Source of the DNA: an uncultured Micromonospora sp.
Lineage (GTDB): Bacteria; Actinomycetota; Actinomycetes; Mycobacteriales; Micromonosporaceae
Assembly: GCA_937951935.1 (NCBI GenBank)
Contig: CALGAM010000159.1
Coordinates: 1 to 5,578 of the forward strand
Direction of reading: 5' to 3'
Length of the DNA: 5,578 nucleotides
Below the pieces are notes generated by a model, which saw only the letters and a program-made list of their open reading frames with translations, made no database searches and was not told the DNA's origin. The translations under genes were made by a program, and so were the position numbers. This document shows, piece by piece, positions 1 through 5,578 of this stretch (position 1 is its first letter; each line of letters starts with the position of its first letter).

Positions 1-13
1 ACCCTCGCGTGAA

Positions 14-59
14 GGCCGCCGCGGGCGGCCGGTCACCGGTCCCGAGCCGCCGCGGGCGG

Positions 60-61
<2 letters not shown>
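14..61 (-). terminator. Tandem GC-rich hairpins past the acyl-CoA dehydrogenase stop
   Basis: A perfect 7-bp inverted repeat, GGCCGCC-GCG-GGCGGCC, lies at 14-30. A near copy of the same element at 46-61 (offset 31 nt, one base different in the right arm) overlaps the stop codon of the minus-strand gene. The pair sits exactly where transcription of that gene would end. Read on the minus strand, the distal hairpin is followed by only two T residues, so it fits the tract-less hairpin terminators common in high-GC actinomycetes rather than a classical intrinsic terminator. An ACCGGT palindrome at 35-40 lies between the two hairpins. The terminator role is inferred from position and symmetry. Confidence 0.5.
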
Positions 62-1223
<1,162 letters not shown>

Positions 1224-1270
1224 CAGGGATCTCCAGAGGACTCGGCGGTGTGCGGGGGCTCGCCGGGTTT

Positions 1271-1290
1271 CGGTGGTGGGCGGTGGTGGG
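1271..1290. repeat. 10-bp perfect tandem repeat in the 129-nt gap
   Basis: CGGTGGTGGG occurs twice back to back, followed by a decayed third copy (TGATGGTG). It lies in the gap between the ATPase stop and the acyl-CoA dehydrogenase start. On the minus strand it gives a C-rich, GGG-free leader upstream of the dehydrogenase. A minus-strand TACCCT (1312-1307) upstream of it resembles a -10 box, but I find no -35 partner. No function can be assigned. Confidence 0.5.
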
Positions 1291-1328
1291 TGATGGTGTC
1301 CGGGACAGGGTACTGGGATCGGCCACCT

Positions 1329-1345
1329 GCCGTGCCGGCCGCGGC
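1329..1345 (-). terminator. Weak hairpin after the P-type ATPase stop
   Basis: GCCGTG (1329-1334) and CGCGGC (1340-1345) can form a 6-bp stem with a 5-nt CCGGC loop; one pair is T opposite G. It starts 8 nt past the TAG stop at 1353-1355, where a terminator or attenuator would sit. There is no T-run after it on the minus strand, and such short GC hairpins arise often by chance in this composition, so read-through into the dehydrogenase gene is quite possible. Confidence 0.22.
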
Positions 1346-1352
1346 GTCCCGC

Positions 1353-3269
1353 CTAGCCCCGGTCGGAAGAGCGGTCGCCCGGAGGCCGGCCGGTCGCCCG
1401 GCGTCTCCACCCCGGAGCCCGACCACCGCCGAGAGCGCGTAGCGCGTTGAGGATCACGGCCACGTCGATGCCCTCCTGCAGGAACGCCCCGGCCACCGGA
1501 GGGAGGAGCCCGAACGCGGCCACGACCATGGCAACCCCCGCCATGCCCATCCCGGCGACCGCGCCGTGCACCGCGATCCGCCGGGAGCGGCGGGCGATCT
1601 CCACCGCGTCGGCCAGCCGGCCCAGCCGGTCCACCGACAGCACGGCGTCGGCGACCTCGGCCGACGCCCGTGCGCCGGTGGCGCCCAGCGCCACCCCCAC
1701 CCCGGCCGCCGCCAGAGCGGGCGCGTCGTTGATCCCGTCCCCGACCATCACCGTCACCGCACGTTCGGACTCCGCCCGGACCCTGGCGACCTTCTCCTGC
1801 GGGGAGCACCGGGCGACCACGTCGTCCACCCCGACCACCCTGGCCACCCGTTCGGCGACCTCCGGACGGTCCCCGGTCAGCATGACCACCCGGGAGAACC
1901 CGGCCGCGCGGAGCCGCCGTACCGTCTCCCCGGCGTCCGGCCGCACCGGATCCCGCAGCAACACCGCCCCGGCAAGCGCCCCGTCCAGGCCCACCCACAC
2001 CACCGACAGGCCGTCCGACTCCGCGTGCCGCTGCTCGCGTACGGCCCAGTCCGGCAACCCGGCAGTGTGTTGCCCCACCCGCACCAGCCGGCCCTCGACC
2101 CGGCCGGACACCCCCCGTCCGGCCTCCTCCGTCACCCGCTCCGGTACCGCCAGCCGCAGGTCCCGCTCGCCGGCGGCCCGTACGACCGCCGCCGCGAGCA
2201 CGTGCGACGACAACTGCTCGACCGACGCGGCCAGCCGTAACAGCTCGTCGCGGTCGCCTCCCGCCGGGGTCACCACGTCGGCCACCTCCGGGCGGCCGGC
2301 CGTCAACGTCCCGGTCTTGTCCAGCAGCAGGGTCCGGGCGCGGCCCAGCGACTCCAGCGAACCACCGTCGCGAACCAGCACCCCGTGCCGCGCCGCCCGG
2401 GACAGGCCGGAGACGATCGCGACCGGGGTGGCCAGCAGCAGGGGACACGGCGTCGCCACCACCAGCACCGCCACCGCCCGTACGAACTGTCCGGACACCC
2501 CCCACGCGATCGCGGCCAGGGCCAGGGTGAACGGCACGAACGCCGCCGCGTACCGGTCGGCCAGCCGCACCGTCGGTGCCCTCGCCGCGTTCGCCGCCTC
2601 CGCCAGCCGGACGATGCCGGCGTACGTGCTCTCGCCCGCCGTCGCCGCGGCCCGCAGGCCGAACGCCGCCCCCGCGTTGACCACGCCGCTGGCCACCCTC
2701 TCCCCGGGCCGCCGCTGCACCAACCGGGACTCACCGGTCACCACGGACTCGTCCAGCGTCGCCGGCTCCTCGGCGAGGCCGTCCACCGGGACGACGTCAC
2801 CCGGGCCCACGAGCAGCCGATCACCGCGCCGCACCAGGTCGGCGTCAACAACCTGGATCCCTCCGCCCGGGTCGCGGCGCCGCGCCGTCCGGGGCGCCCG
2901 CGCCAGCAGCGCACGCAGATCCCGGACGGCCCTGCCCTGGGCGTACGACTCCAGCGTGTGCCCGGTGGCCAGCATGAGCGCCACCACCGCCGCGGCCAGG
3001 TACTCCCGCGCCACCAGGGAGCTGATCATGGCCAGGGTGGCGATCACGTCGACGCCGATCCGGTGGTGCCGCACCGACCGGACCAGCCAGCGCAGCGTCA
3101 CCACCAGTGTCGCCACCGCAACCGCGGCCCACGATCCGTACGCCTCGCGCCGCTGTCCGGCGAGCCACAGGCCGGCGCCGACCAGCACCACCACCGTCAG
3201 TACCACCAACGGGGCGGCGACACGCCACCGACGCCAGCGTCCCGTCGCGCCACCACCGAAGCGGCCCAC
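1353..3269 (-). CDS. Heavy-metal P1B-type ATPase, P1B-5-like (TPCP/QEGID)
   Basis: This 638-aa integral membrane pump is predicted to couple ATP hydrolysis to transport of a transition metal across the plasma membrane. Hydrophobic segments lie near 18-37, 47-66, 71-86, 89-105, 242-260, 263-290, 566-590 and 590-612, giving the eight-helix P1B plan. Catalytic motifs in order: TGES (178-181, actuator domain), TPCP (273-276, metal site in the sixth helix), DKTGTLT with phosphorylated Asp317, TGDRPE (465-470) and GDGINDAP (510-517). The usual nucleotide-domain His-Pro is SSHVL here (His356). The last helix carries QEGID (598-602) then LNALR. TPCP with QExxD is what I know of the P1B-5 subgroup, associated with nickel/iron; copper pumps have CPC and cobalt-type pumps SPC. 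No N-terminal CxxC metal-binding domain or C-terminal hemerythrin domain is present, only a basic tail. The frame is open upstream to 3788, but that stretch reads as random Arg/Pro-rich sequence overlapping the divergent gene. The GTG at 3269 with a strong Shine-Dalgarno is the best start. It is divergent from the LPMO gene. Confidence 0.93.
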   Translation of the reverse strand: MGRFGGGATGRWRRWRVAAPLVVLTVVVLVGAGLWLAGQRREAYGSWAAVAVATLVVTLRWLVRSVRHHRIGVDVIATLAMISSLVAREYLAAAVVALMLATGHTLESYAQGRAVRDLRALLARAPRTARRRDPGGGIQVVDADLVRRGDRLLVGPGDVVPVDGLAEEPATLDESVVTGESRLVQRRPGERVASGVVNAGAAFGLRAAATAGESTYAGIVRLAEAANAARAPTVRLADRYAAAFVPFTLALAAIAWGVSGQFVRAVAVLVVATPCPLLLATPVAIVSGLSRAARHGVLVRDGGSLESLGRARTLLLDKTGTLTAGRPEVADVVTPAGGDRDELLRLAASVEQLSSHVLAAAVVRAAGERDLRLAVPERVTEEAGRGVSGRVEGRLVRVGQHTAGLPDWAVREQRHAESDGLSVVWVGLDGALAGAVLLRDPVRPDAGETVRRLRAAGFSRVVMLTGDRPEVAERVARVVGVDDVVARCSPQEKVARVRAESERAVTVMVGDGINDAPALAAAGVGVALGATGARASAEVADAVLSVDRLGRLADAVEIARRSRRIAVHGAVAGMGMAGVAMVVAAFGLLPPVAGAFLQEGIDVAVILNALRALGGGRAPGWRRRATGRPPGDRSSDRG

Positions 3270-3282
3270 GTTCTCTCCCCCC
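3270..3282 (-). promoter_or_regulatory. RBS that sets the GTG start of the ATPase
   Basis: On the minus strand a purine run GGGGGGAG (3282-3275) lies 5 nt before GTG at 3269-3267. This is the only strong Shine-Dalgarno near the point where the frame changes from noisy Arg/Pro-rich sequence to ATPase-like sequence. It therefore decides the start. Confidence 0.75.
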
Positions 3283-3400
3283 GTTCGACGTCGCCCGCGG
3301 TGTACCGACGGGTTCACGCGGAGTGGGATCCGCACCGGGCCGGAGGCGCACCGGCAGGCTCTCGTCCGACAGGCCCGTACCCACCAGCGTCCCCACCACG

Positions 3401-3415
3401 CCACGCCCGGCGTGG
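3401..3415. repeat. 15-nt palindrome in the divergent region
   Basis: CCACGCC-C-GGCGTGG has perfect 7-bp arms around one central base. Its centre is about 138 nt upstream of the ATPase start. On the minus strand a TTGACG (3436-3431), 5 of 6 matches to a -35 hexamer, lies just upstream of it, but I see no TAnnnT box at the right spacing. It could be an operator for the ATPase gene; chance GC symmetry is the alternative. Confidence 0.35.
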
Positions 3416-3452
3416 GCCGATCCGCCGATCCGTCAACCGGCAGGACGTCACG

Positions 3453-3474
3453 ACCGGGTGAGCACCGGGTGTGG
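3453..3474 (-). promoter_or_regulatory. Tandem 11-nt direct repeat, PHO-box-like
   Basis: On the minus strand CACCCGGT occurs twice with an 11-nt period (ACCGGGTG at 3453-3460 and 3464-3471 on plus). The unit GCTCACCCGGT agrees at 9 of 11 positions with the Streptomyces PhoP direct-repeat consensus as I remember it (G, G/T, TCA, three Y, R, G/C, G). The adjoining unit agrees at about 7. It lies directly upstream of the LPMO -35 and could serve either divergent gene. The match is suggestive only: the strength comes from the shared CACCCGG core, and GC composition inflates such matches. Confidence 0.25.
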
Positions 3475-3480
3475 GCCGCA

Positions 3481-3504
3481 CCACCGGCGAATTCACATCG
3501 GTGG
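3481..3504. promoter_or_regulatory. Inverted repeat overlapping the LPMO -35 (operator candidate)
   Basis: CCACCG (3481-3486) and CGGTGG (3499-3504) form perfect 6-bp arms around a 12-nt AT-richer centre that contains the candidate -35 hexamer TTCACA. A dimeric regulator bound here would cover the promoter, the usual geometry for a repressor. It does not resemble the CebR cellobiose-repressor box (TGGGAGCGCTCCCA), so the regulator is unknown. Confidence 0.4.
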
Positions 3505-3521
3505 ATCTGAGTGAGTAGCAT
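3492..3521 (+). promoter_or_regulatory. Candidate sigma-70-type promoter of the LPMO gene
   Basis: TTCACA (3492-3497) matches 5 of 6 bases of the -35 consensus TTGACA. TAGCAT (3516-3521) matches the actinobacterial TAnnnT -10 pattern. The spacer is 18 nt. Transcription would begin near 3528 and leave a leader of about 139 nt before the ATG at 3667. The local drop in G+C (attcacat, gatctgagtgag) supports a promoter rather than coding sequence, and argues against starting the LPMO frame at the in-frame GTG at 3511. Confidence 0.5.
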
Positions 3522-3548
3522 GGTCGCGGGAGCCGCCATGCCGCCGCG

Positions 3549-3569
3549 GGGCAGCACCACATGCTGCCC
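3549..3569. repeat. 8-bp perfect inverted repeat in the LPMO leader
   Basis: GGGCAGCA (3549-3556) and TGCTGCCC (3562-3569) are exact reverse complements separated by the five bases CCACA. It starts about 21 nt past the predicted transcription start. It could be a downstream operator or, in RNA, a stable hairpin in the 5' leader. CCACATG at 3557-3563 recurs at 3568-3574, an 11-nt direct repeat interlocked with the symmetry. Confidence 0.45.
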
Positions 3570-3625
3570 ACATGTCCGAGGTCCTTCATGTCGACCGGCG
3601 TGTGTTCCTCGCGGGCCTGGGCATC

Positions 3626-3651
3626 CCGTCGAGCGGCACCGTCGTCGACGG
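3626..3651. repeat. Nested CCGTCG symmetry just before the LPMO RBS
   Basis: CCGTCGA (3626-3632) pairs with TCGACGG (3645-3651) across 12 nt. The same right arm also forms a compact palindrome CCGTCG-T-CGACGG (3639-3651). Two mutually exclusive foldings thus share one arm, ending 6 nt before the GGAG. In mRNA this could affect ribosome access; as DNA it could bind a dimer. No function is demonstrated. Confidence 0.35.
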
Positions 3652-3657
3652 AATGCT

Positions 3658-3661
3658 GGAG
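3658..3661 (+). promoter_or_regulatory. RBS that sets the LPMO start
   Basis: GGAG lies 5 nt before ATG at 3667-3669. It selects this start over the in-frame GTG at 3511 and the ATG at 3682. The choice also yields a clean signal peptide whose cleavage leaves the obligatory N-terminal histidine. Confidence 0.75.
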
Positions 3662-3666
3662 TATCG

Positions 3667-4737
3667 ATGAAGCTCACACGAATGGCGCGCGGCCTCGTGC
3701 TCGGCGCGATCGCGGTCCTCGTCACCGGGCTCGCGATGGTCGTCGTCGACCGGACCGTTCCCGCCTCGGCGCACGGGTCGGTCACCAACCCGCCCTCCCG
3801 AAACTACGGATGCTGGGAGCGCTGGGGTCACGATCACCTCAACCCCGCCATGGCCGAGATCGACCCGATGTGTTGGCAGGCCTGGCAGGCCAACCCGAAC
3901 ACGATGTGGAACTGGAACGGCCTGTACCGCGAGAACGTCGGTGGCAACCACCAGGCGGTCATCCCGGACGGGCAGCTCTGCAGCGGCGGCCTCACCCAGG
4001 GTGGGCTGTACGCCTCGCTCGACGCGGTCGGTCCCTGGACGGCGAAGCCGATGCCGAACGTCTTCACGCTGACCCTGACCGACGGGGCTCGGCACGGTGC
4101 CGACTACCTGCTGATCTACATCACCAAGCAGGGCTTCGACCCGACCACCCAGCCGCTCACCTGGGACAGCCTCGAGTTGGTGCTGCGCACCGGCAGCTAC
4201 CCGCCCACCGGGCTGTACGAGGCCCAGGTGGACGCGGGCAACCGCACCGGGCGGCACGTCGTCTACACCATCTGGCAGGCCAGCCACCTCGACCAGCCGT
4301 ACTACCTGTGCAGTGACGTGATCTTCGGTGGCGGCGGCACCCCGCCCACCACTCCGCCCACGACCCCGCCGACCACCCCGCCGACGACGCCTCCGACCAC
4401 CCCGCCGACGACGCCTCCGACGACCCCGCCGGCCGGCGCCGGCTGCACCGCGACGTACCGGACGACGAGCCAGTGGCCCGGCGGCTTCAACGCCGAGGTC
4501 ACGGTCCAGGCCGGCAACGCCGCCATCTCCGGGTGGACGGTGACCTGGACCTGGCCCGACGGCCAGAGCATCTCCAGCTCGTGGAACGCCTCGATCACCA
4601 CGAACGGATCGACCGTGACCGCCACGAACGTCGGTTACAACGGCGCGCTGGACGCCAACGCGTCGACCACCTTCGGGTTCAACGGTTCCTGGAGCGGCAC
4701 GAACACCGCTCCGACCCTGACCTGTACGGCCCGGTAG
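3667..4737 (+). CDS. Secreted AA10 lytic polysaccharide monooxygenase with CBM2
   Basis: This 356-aa copper enzyme is predicted to cleave crystalline cellulose oxidatively outside the cell. Residues 1-35 are a signal peptide (basic MKLTRMARG, hydrophobic core, PASA) cleaved before His36, which must be the mature N-terminus to form the histidine brace with His143 (in ARHGADYLLIYITK). Phe220 in the closing CSDVIF motif sits at the axial copper position. Cysteines 49/69 and 105/215 are likely disulfide pairs. The motifs RNYGCWERWG, MCWQAW, MWNWNGLYREN and DGQLCSGG resemble the Streptomyces ScLPMO10B and Micromonospora MaLPMO10B branch, which oxidises C1 and C4 of cellulose and can also act on chitin; regioselectivity here is inference. 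A TPPT linker follows (225-255), then CBM2 (about 260-353) bounded by Cys260 and Cys353. Its surface aromatics are Trp270, Trp306 and Tyr324, Tyr replacing the usual third Trp. The gene is monocistronic by layout: divergent from the ATPase and followed by a strong hairpin. No CebR-type box is seen upstream. Confidence 0.96.
   Translation: MKLTRMARGLVLGAIAVLVTGLAMVVVDRTVPASAHGSVTNPPSRNYGCWERWGHDHLNPAMAEIDPMCWQAWQANPNTMWNWNGLYRENVGGNHQAVIPDGQLCSGGLTQGGLYASLDAVGPWTAKPMPNVFTLTLTDGARHGADYLLIYITKQGFDPTTQPLTWDSLELVLRTGSYPPTGLYEAQVDAGNRTGRHVVYTIWQASHLDQPYYLCSDVIFGGGGTPPTTPPTTPPTTPPTTPPTTPPTTPPTTPPAGAGCTATYRTTSQWPGGFNAEVTVQAGNAAISGWTVTWTWPDGQSISSSWNASITTNGSTVTATNVGYNGALDANASTTFGFNGSWSGTNTAPTLTCTAR
4339..4431 (+). 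repeat. TPPT linker repeat with an exact 24-nt tandem duplication
   Basis: The linker between AA10 and CBM2 encodes seven TPPT units plus a final TPP (residues 225-255). Within it, 4372-4395 and 4396-4419 are identical at all 24 bases, including the rare CCT proline codon, while flanking units differ in codon use. Identity including synonymous sites indicates a recent slippage or unequal-crossover duplication of two TPPT units. Linker length is therefore likely to vary between strains. Confidence 0.85.
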
Positions 4738-4779
4738 ACATCCCGCGACGGGTCGTACCGACACAGGTGCGAGGTGTGC

Positions 4780-4812
4780 GACGGGGGCGGCGCGGATCGC
4801 GCCGCCCCCGTC
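4780..4812 (+). terminator. Strong hairpin terminator after the LPMO gene
   Basis: GACGGGGGCGGCGCG (4780-4794) and its exact reverse complement (4798-4812) flank a 3-nt GAT loop, a perfect 15-bp stem. It begins 42 nt past the TAG stop. No T-run follows, as is usual for strong hairpin terminators of high-GC actinomycetes. The symmetry would also work on the minus strand and could stop read-through from the convergent CBM2 gene. Confidence 0.8.
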
Positions 4813-4899
4813 CCCGTCGCGTCCTCCGGCGGCTCGGCGTGTCGGGATGGACTTGCGTCCGGTGGTACGCGACGTCCTGGTGTCGCCCCGGCCGGCGTC

Positions 4900-4923
4900 G
4901 GGGCGGGAGTGGGCGGGGGTGGG
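4900..4923 (+). other. G-quadruplex-forming motif
   Basis: Five G-tracts of 3-5 bases (4900-4903, 4905-4907, 4911-4913, 4915-4919, 4921-4923) are separated by loops of only 1-3 nt on the plus strand. This satisfies the canonical four-tract rule with a spare tract, and short loops favour a stable fold. It lies in the spacer about 160 nt past the LPMO stop. Its biological role is unknown. Confidence 0.55.
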
Positions 4924-5294
4924 CGGTCCGGTGGCGTACCCGGACGTTCTCGGGGAGCGTGGCCGACGGCGCCGGCACGGCGGTGTCCGGAACCTCGGAC
5001 CCGCGCGGATCCTCGCCGCATCAGGTGTCGACGTCACCGCCGCCACACCGGTCCGCGGGCACACCGGCGGTACGGGGCCCGGCATCGCGGCAGCCGTCAC
5101 CGCCGGTGCCGTCGGTGCTGGTCCGGGCCGCCGATCCGGGCGCCGCGGCGACGGTGGTGGGCCGTCGCCCGACCGTGACGGCCGGCCCGGCTGTGGGCGG
5201 CACCGACGGTCCGCGCCGTGGGGTGGGCGTCGGCCGTCCCGGTTCGTGTCTCCCGGCGCGCCGGTCCACGGCGTGCCCGCCGACGCCGGTGGTG

Positions 5295-5332
5295 AAAACG
5301 CGGGTGGGGTGCCGACCAGGTCGGCACCCCAC
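5295..5332 (-). terminator. Intrinsic terminator of the CBM2 gene
   Basis: GTGGGGTGCCGACC (5304-5317) and its reverse complement (5319-5332) surround one base; realistically this is a 13-bp stem with a CAG/CTG loop. On the minus strand the stem begins 18 nt past the TAG stop and is followed after CCGCG by four T residues (5298-5295). Position, stem strength and the short T-run make this a good factor-independent terminator for the minus-strand gene. Confidence 0.8.
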
Positions 5333-5350
5333 GTACACGGTTCTGGGTCG

Positions 5351-5578
5351 CTAACCGACCGCACAGGTCGCGGTCGGTGTGGTGTTGTTGCCGTTCTTGT
5401 AGAGCGTGATCCCGAAGTTGTTGCCGTTGCCGTTCGGGCGTGCCGTGAGGGTACCGCTGGTACCGCTGATCGAGGCGTTCCAGCTGTTCTGTAGTGTCTG
5501 GCCGCCGTTGGTGTAGATGGTGACGACCCAGTTGTTGGTGCCGCTGACCGAGAACCACGTGTTGAACCGGTCGTACCA
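5351..5578 (-). CDS. CBM2 C-terminus of a secreted polysaccharide-degrading enzyme (partial)
   Basis: The last 75 codons of a gene that begins beyond the window's right edge. The visible protein starts WYDRFNTWFSVSGTNNW and contains QNSWNASISGTSG, TARPNGNGNNFG and a closing PTATCAVG before a TAG stop. This is the pattern of the CBM2 cellulose-binding modules in actinomycete cellulases, xylanases and related enzymes: an exposed aromatic in SWNA (residue 33 of the fragment), an NG-rich loop and a C-terminal cysteine that normally pairs with a cysteine near the module's N-terminus, which is outside the window. The catalytic part is not visible, so the reaction is unknown. The module is of a different subtype from that on the LPMO, so this is not a simple duplicate of it. 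The gene converges on the LPMO gene, suggesting a cluster of cellulose-targeted enzymes, and has its own terminator just downstream. Confidence 0.85.
   Translation of the reverse strand, partial: WYDRFNTWFSVSGTNNWVVTIYTNGGQTLQNSWNASISGTSGTLTARPNGNGNNFGITLYKNGNNTTPTATCAVG

Larger units (their letters stand above)
4738..5350. other. Convergent intergenic region, 613 nt
   Basis: No convincing gene is seen here. Long open frames exist on both strands but are rich in Arg, Gly and Pro, lack family motifs, and either lack a proper RBS or run antisense into the CBM2 gene. Supported contents are a 15-bp-stem terminator at 4780-4812, a G-quadruplex motif at 4900-4923 and a second terminator at 5304-5332. 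The plus frame opening at ATG 4847 has moderately GC-biased third positions over its first 60 or so codons, so a decayed gene cannot be fully excluded, but nothing recognisable remains. Confidence 0.6.

Noticed and set aside
1263..1303. G-rich stretch in the 129-nt gap as a G-quadruplex
   Set aside because: Only four GGG tracts with loops of about 7-11 nt; this fails the short-loop rule and is better described as a tandem repeat.
1447..3510. 687-codon open frame on the plus strand, antisense to the ATPase
   Set aside because: It is Ser/Thr/Arg/Pro-rich with no recognisable domain. The opposite strand has a complete P-type ATPase with every catalytic motif. Long antisense frames are expected at this G+C.
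3511..3666. N-terminal extension of the LPMO from GTG 3511
   Set aside because: It would bury the signal peptide behind 52 unrelated residues and start on top of the predicted promoter -10. ATG 3667 has its own GGAG and a normal Sec signal.
3588..3669. Possible leader peptide from ATG 3588 with a GAGG upstream
   Set aside because: The frame does not stop before the LPMO start but runs on for over 200 codons out of frame inside it. It has no features of a regulatory leader peptide.
3270..3788. Upstream extension of the ATPase frame to an 811-aa protein
   Set aside because: The added 173 residues are low-complexity Arg/Pro/Thr sequence without ATPase features, and they overlap the divergent LPMO promoter and signal peptide. 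A strong RBS precedes GTG at 3269.
3814..3827. CebR-like half site TGGGAGCGCT inside the LPMO gene
   Set aside because: Ten bases match the CebR palindrome but the last four do not. The sequence simply encodes the conserved CWERWG motif, so the match is dictated by protein sequence.
4847..5494. 215-codon plus-strand frame in the convergent spacer
   Set aside because: No clear RBS, no family motif, third-position bias that fades, and its last part is antisense to the CBM2 domain. At most a decayed remnant.

Overview
The window is about 70% or more G+C. The protein-coding frames have strongly G/C-ending codons, and start choice follows GGAG-type ribosome binding sites. An actinomycete is the natural source. 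The cellulose-active AA10 monooxygenase with a Thr/Pro linker and CBM2, and the second CBM2 of the type seen in Micromonospora glycosidases, point to Micromonosporaceae (Micromonospora or a relative). That genus-level placement is inference from remembered family resemblance.

Layout. Positions 60-1223 (minus) encode a glutaryl-CoA-dehydrogenase-like acyl-CoA dehydrogenase, with tandem GC-rich hairpins just past its stop. Upstream of it, across a 129-nt gap, 1353-3269 (minus) encodes a metal-transporting P1B-type ATPase with TPCP and QEGID motifs, typical of the poorly characterised P1B-5 subgroup. A 397-nt divergent intergenic region (3270-3666) separates it from 3667-4737 (plus), a secreted copper-dependent lytic polysaccharide monooxygenase (AA10-linker-CBM2). 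This region holds a plausible housekeeping-type promoter for the LPMO and several perfect inverted repeats. After a 613-nt convergent spacer (4738-5350) with two strong hairpin terminators and a G-quadruplex motif, the 3' end of a second CBM2-bearing gene runs off the window at 5351-5578 (minus).

How the parts fit. The right half is a cellulose-degradation neighbourhood. The LPMO cleaves crystalline cellulose oxidatively and the convergent gene probably encodes another cellulose-targeted secreted enzyme. The left half (acyl-CoA dehydrogenase, metal ATPase) is intracellular and membrane-bound and has no clear functional tie to cellulose. A metal-supply link between the ATPase and the copper enzyme is tempting, but the ATPase lacks the copper-type CPC signature. 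I see no CRISPR array, tRNA/rRNA gene, transposase, phage gene or defence gene. Most of the window is recognisable family biology. The least understood items are the P1B-5 ATPase and the control region between it and the LPMO.
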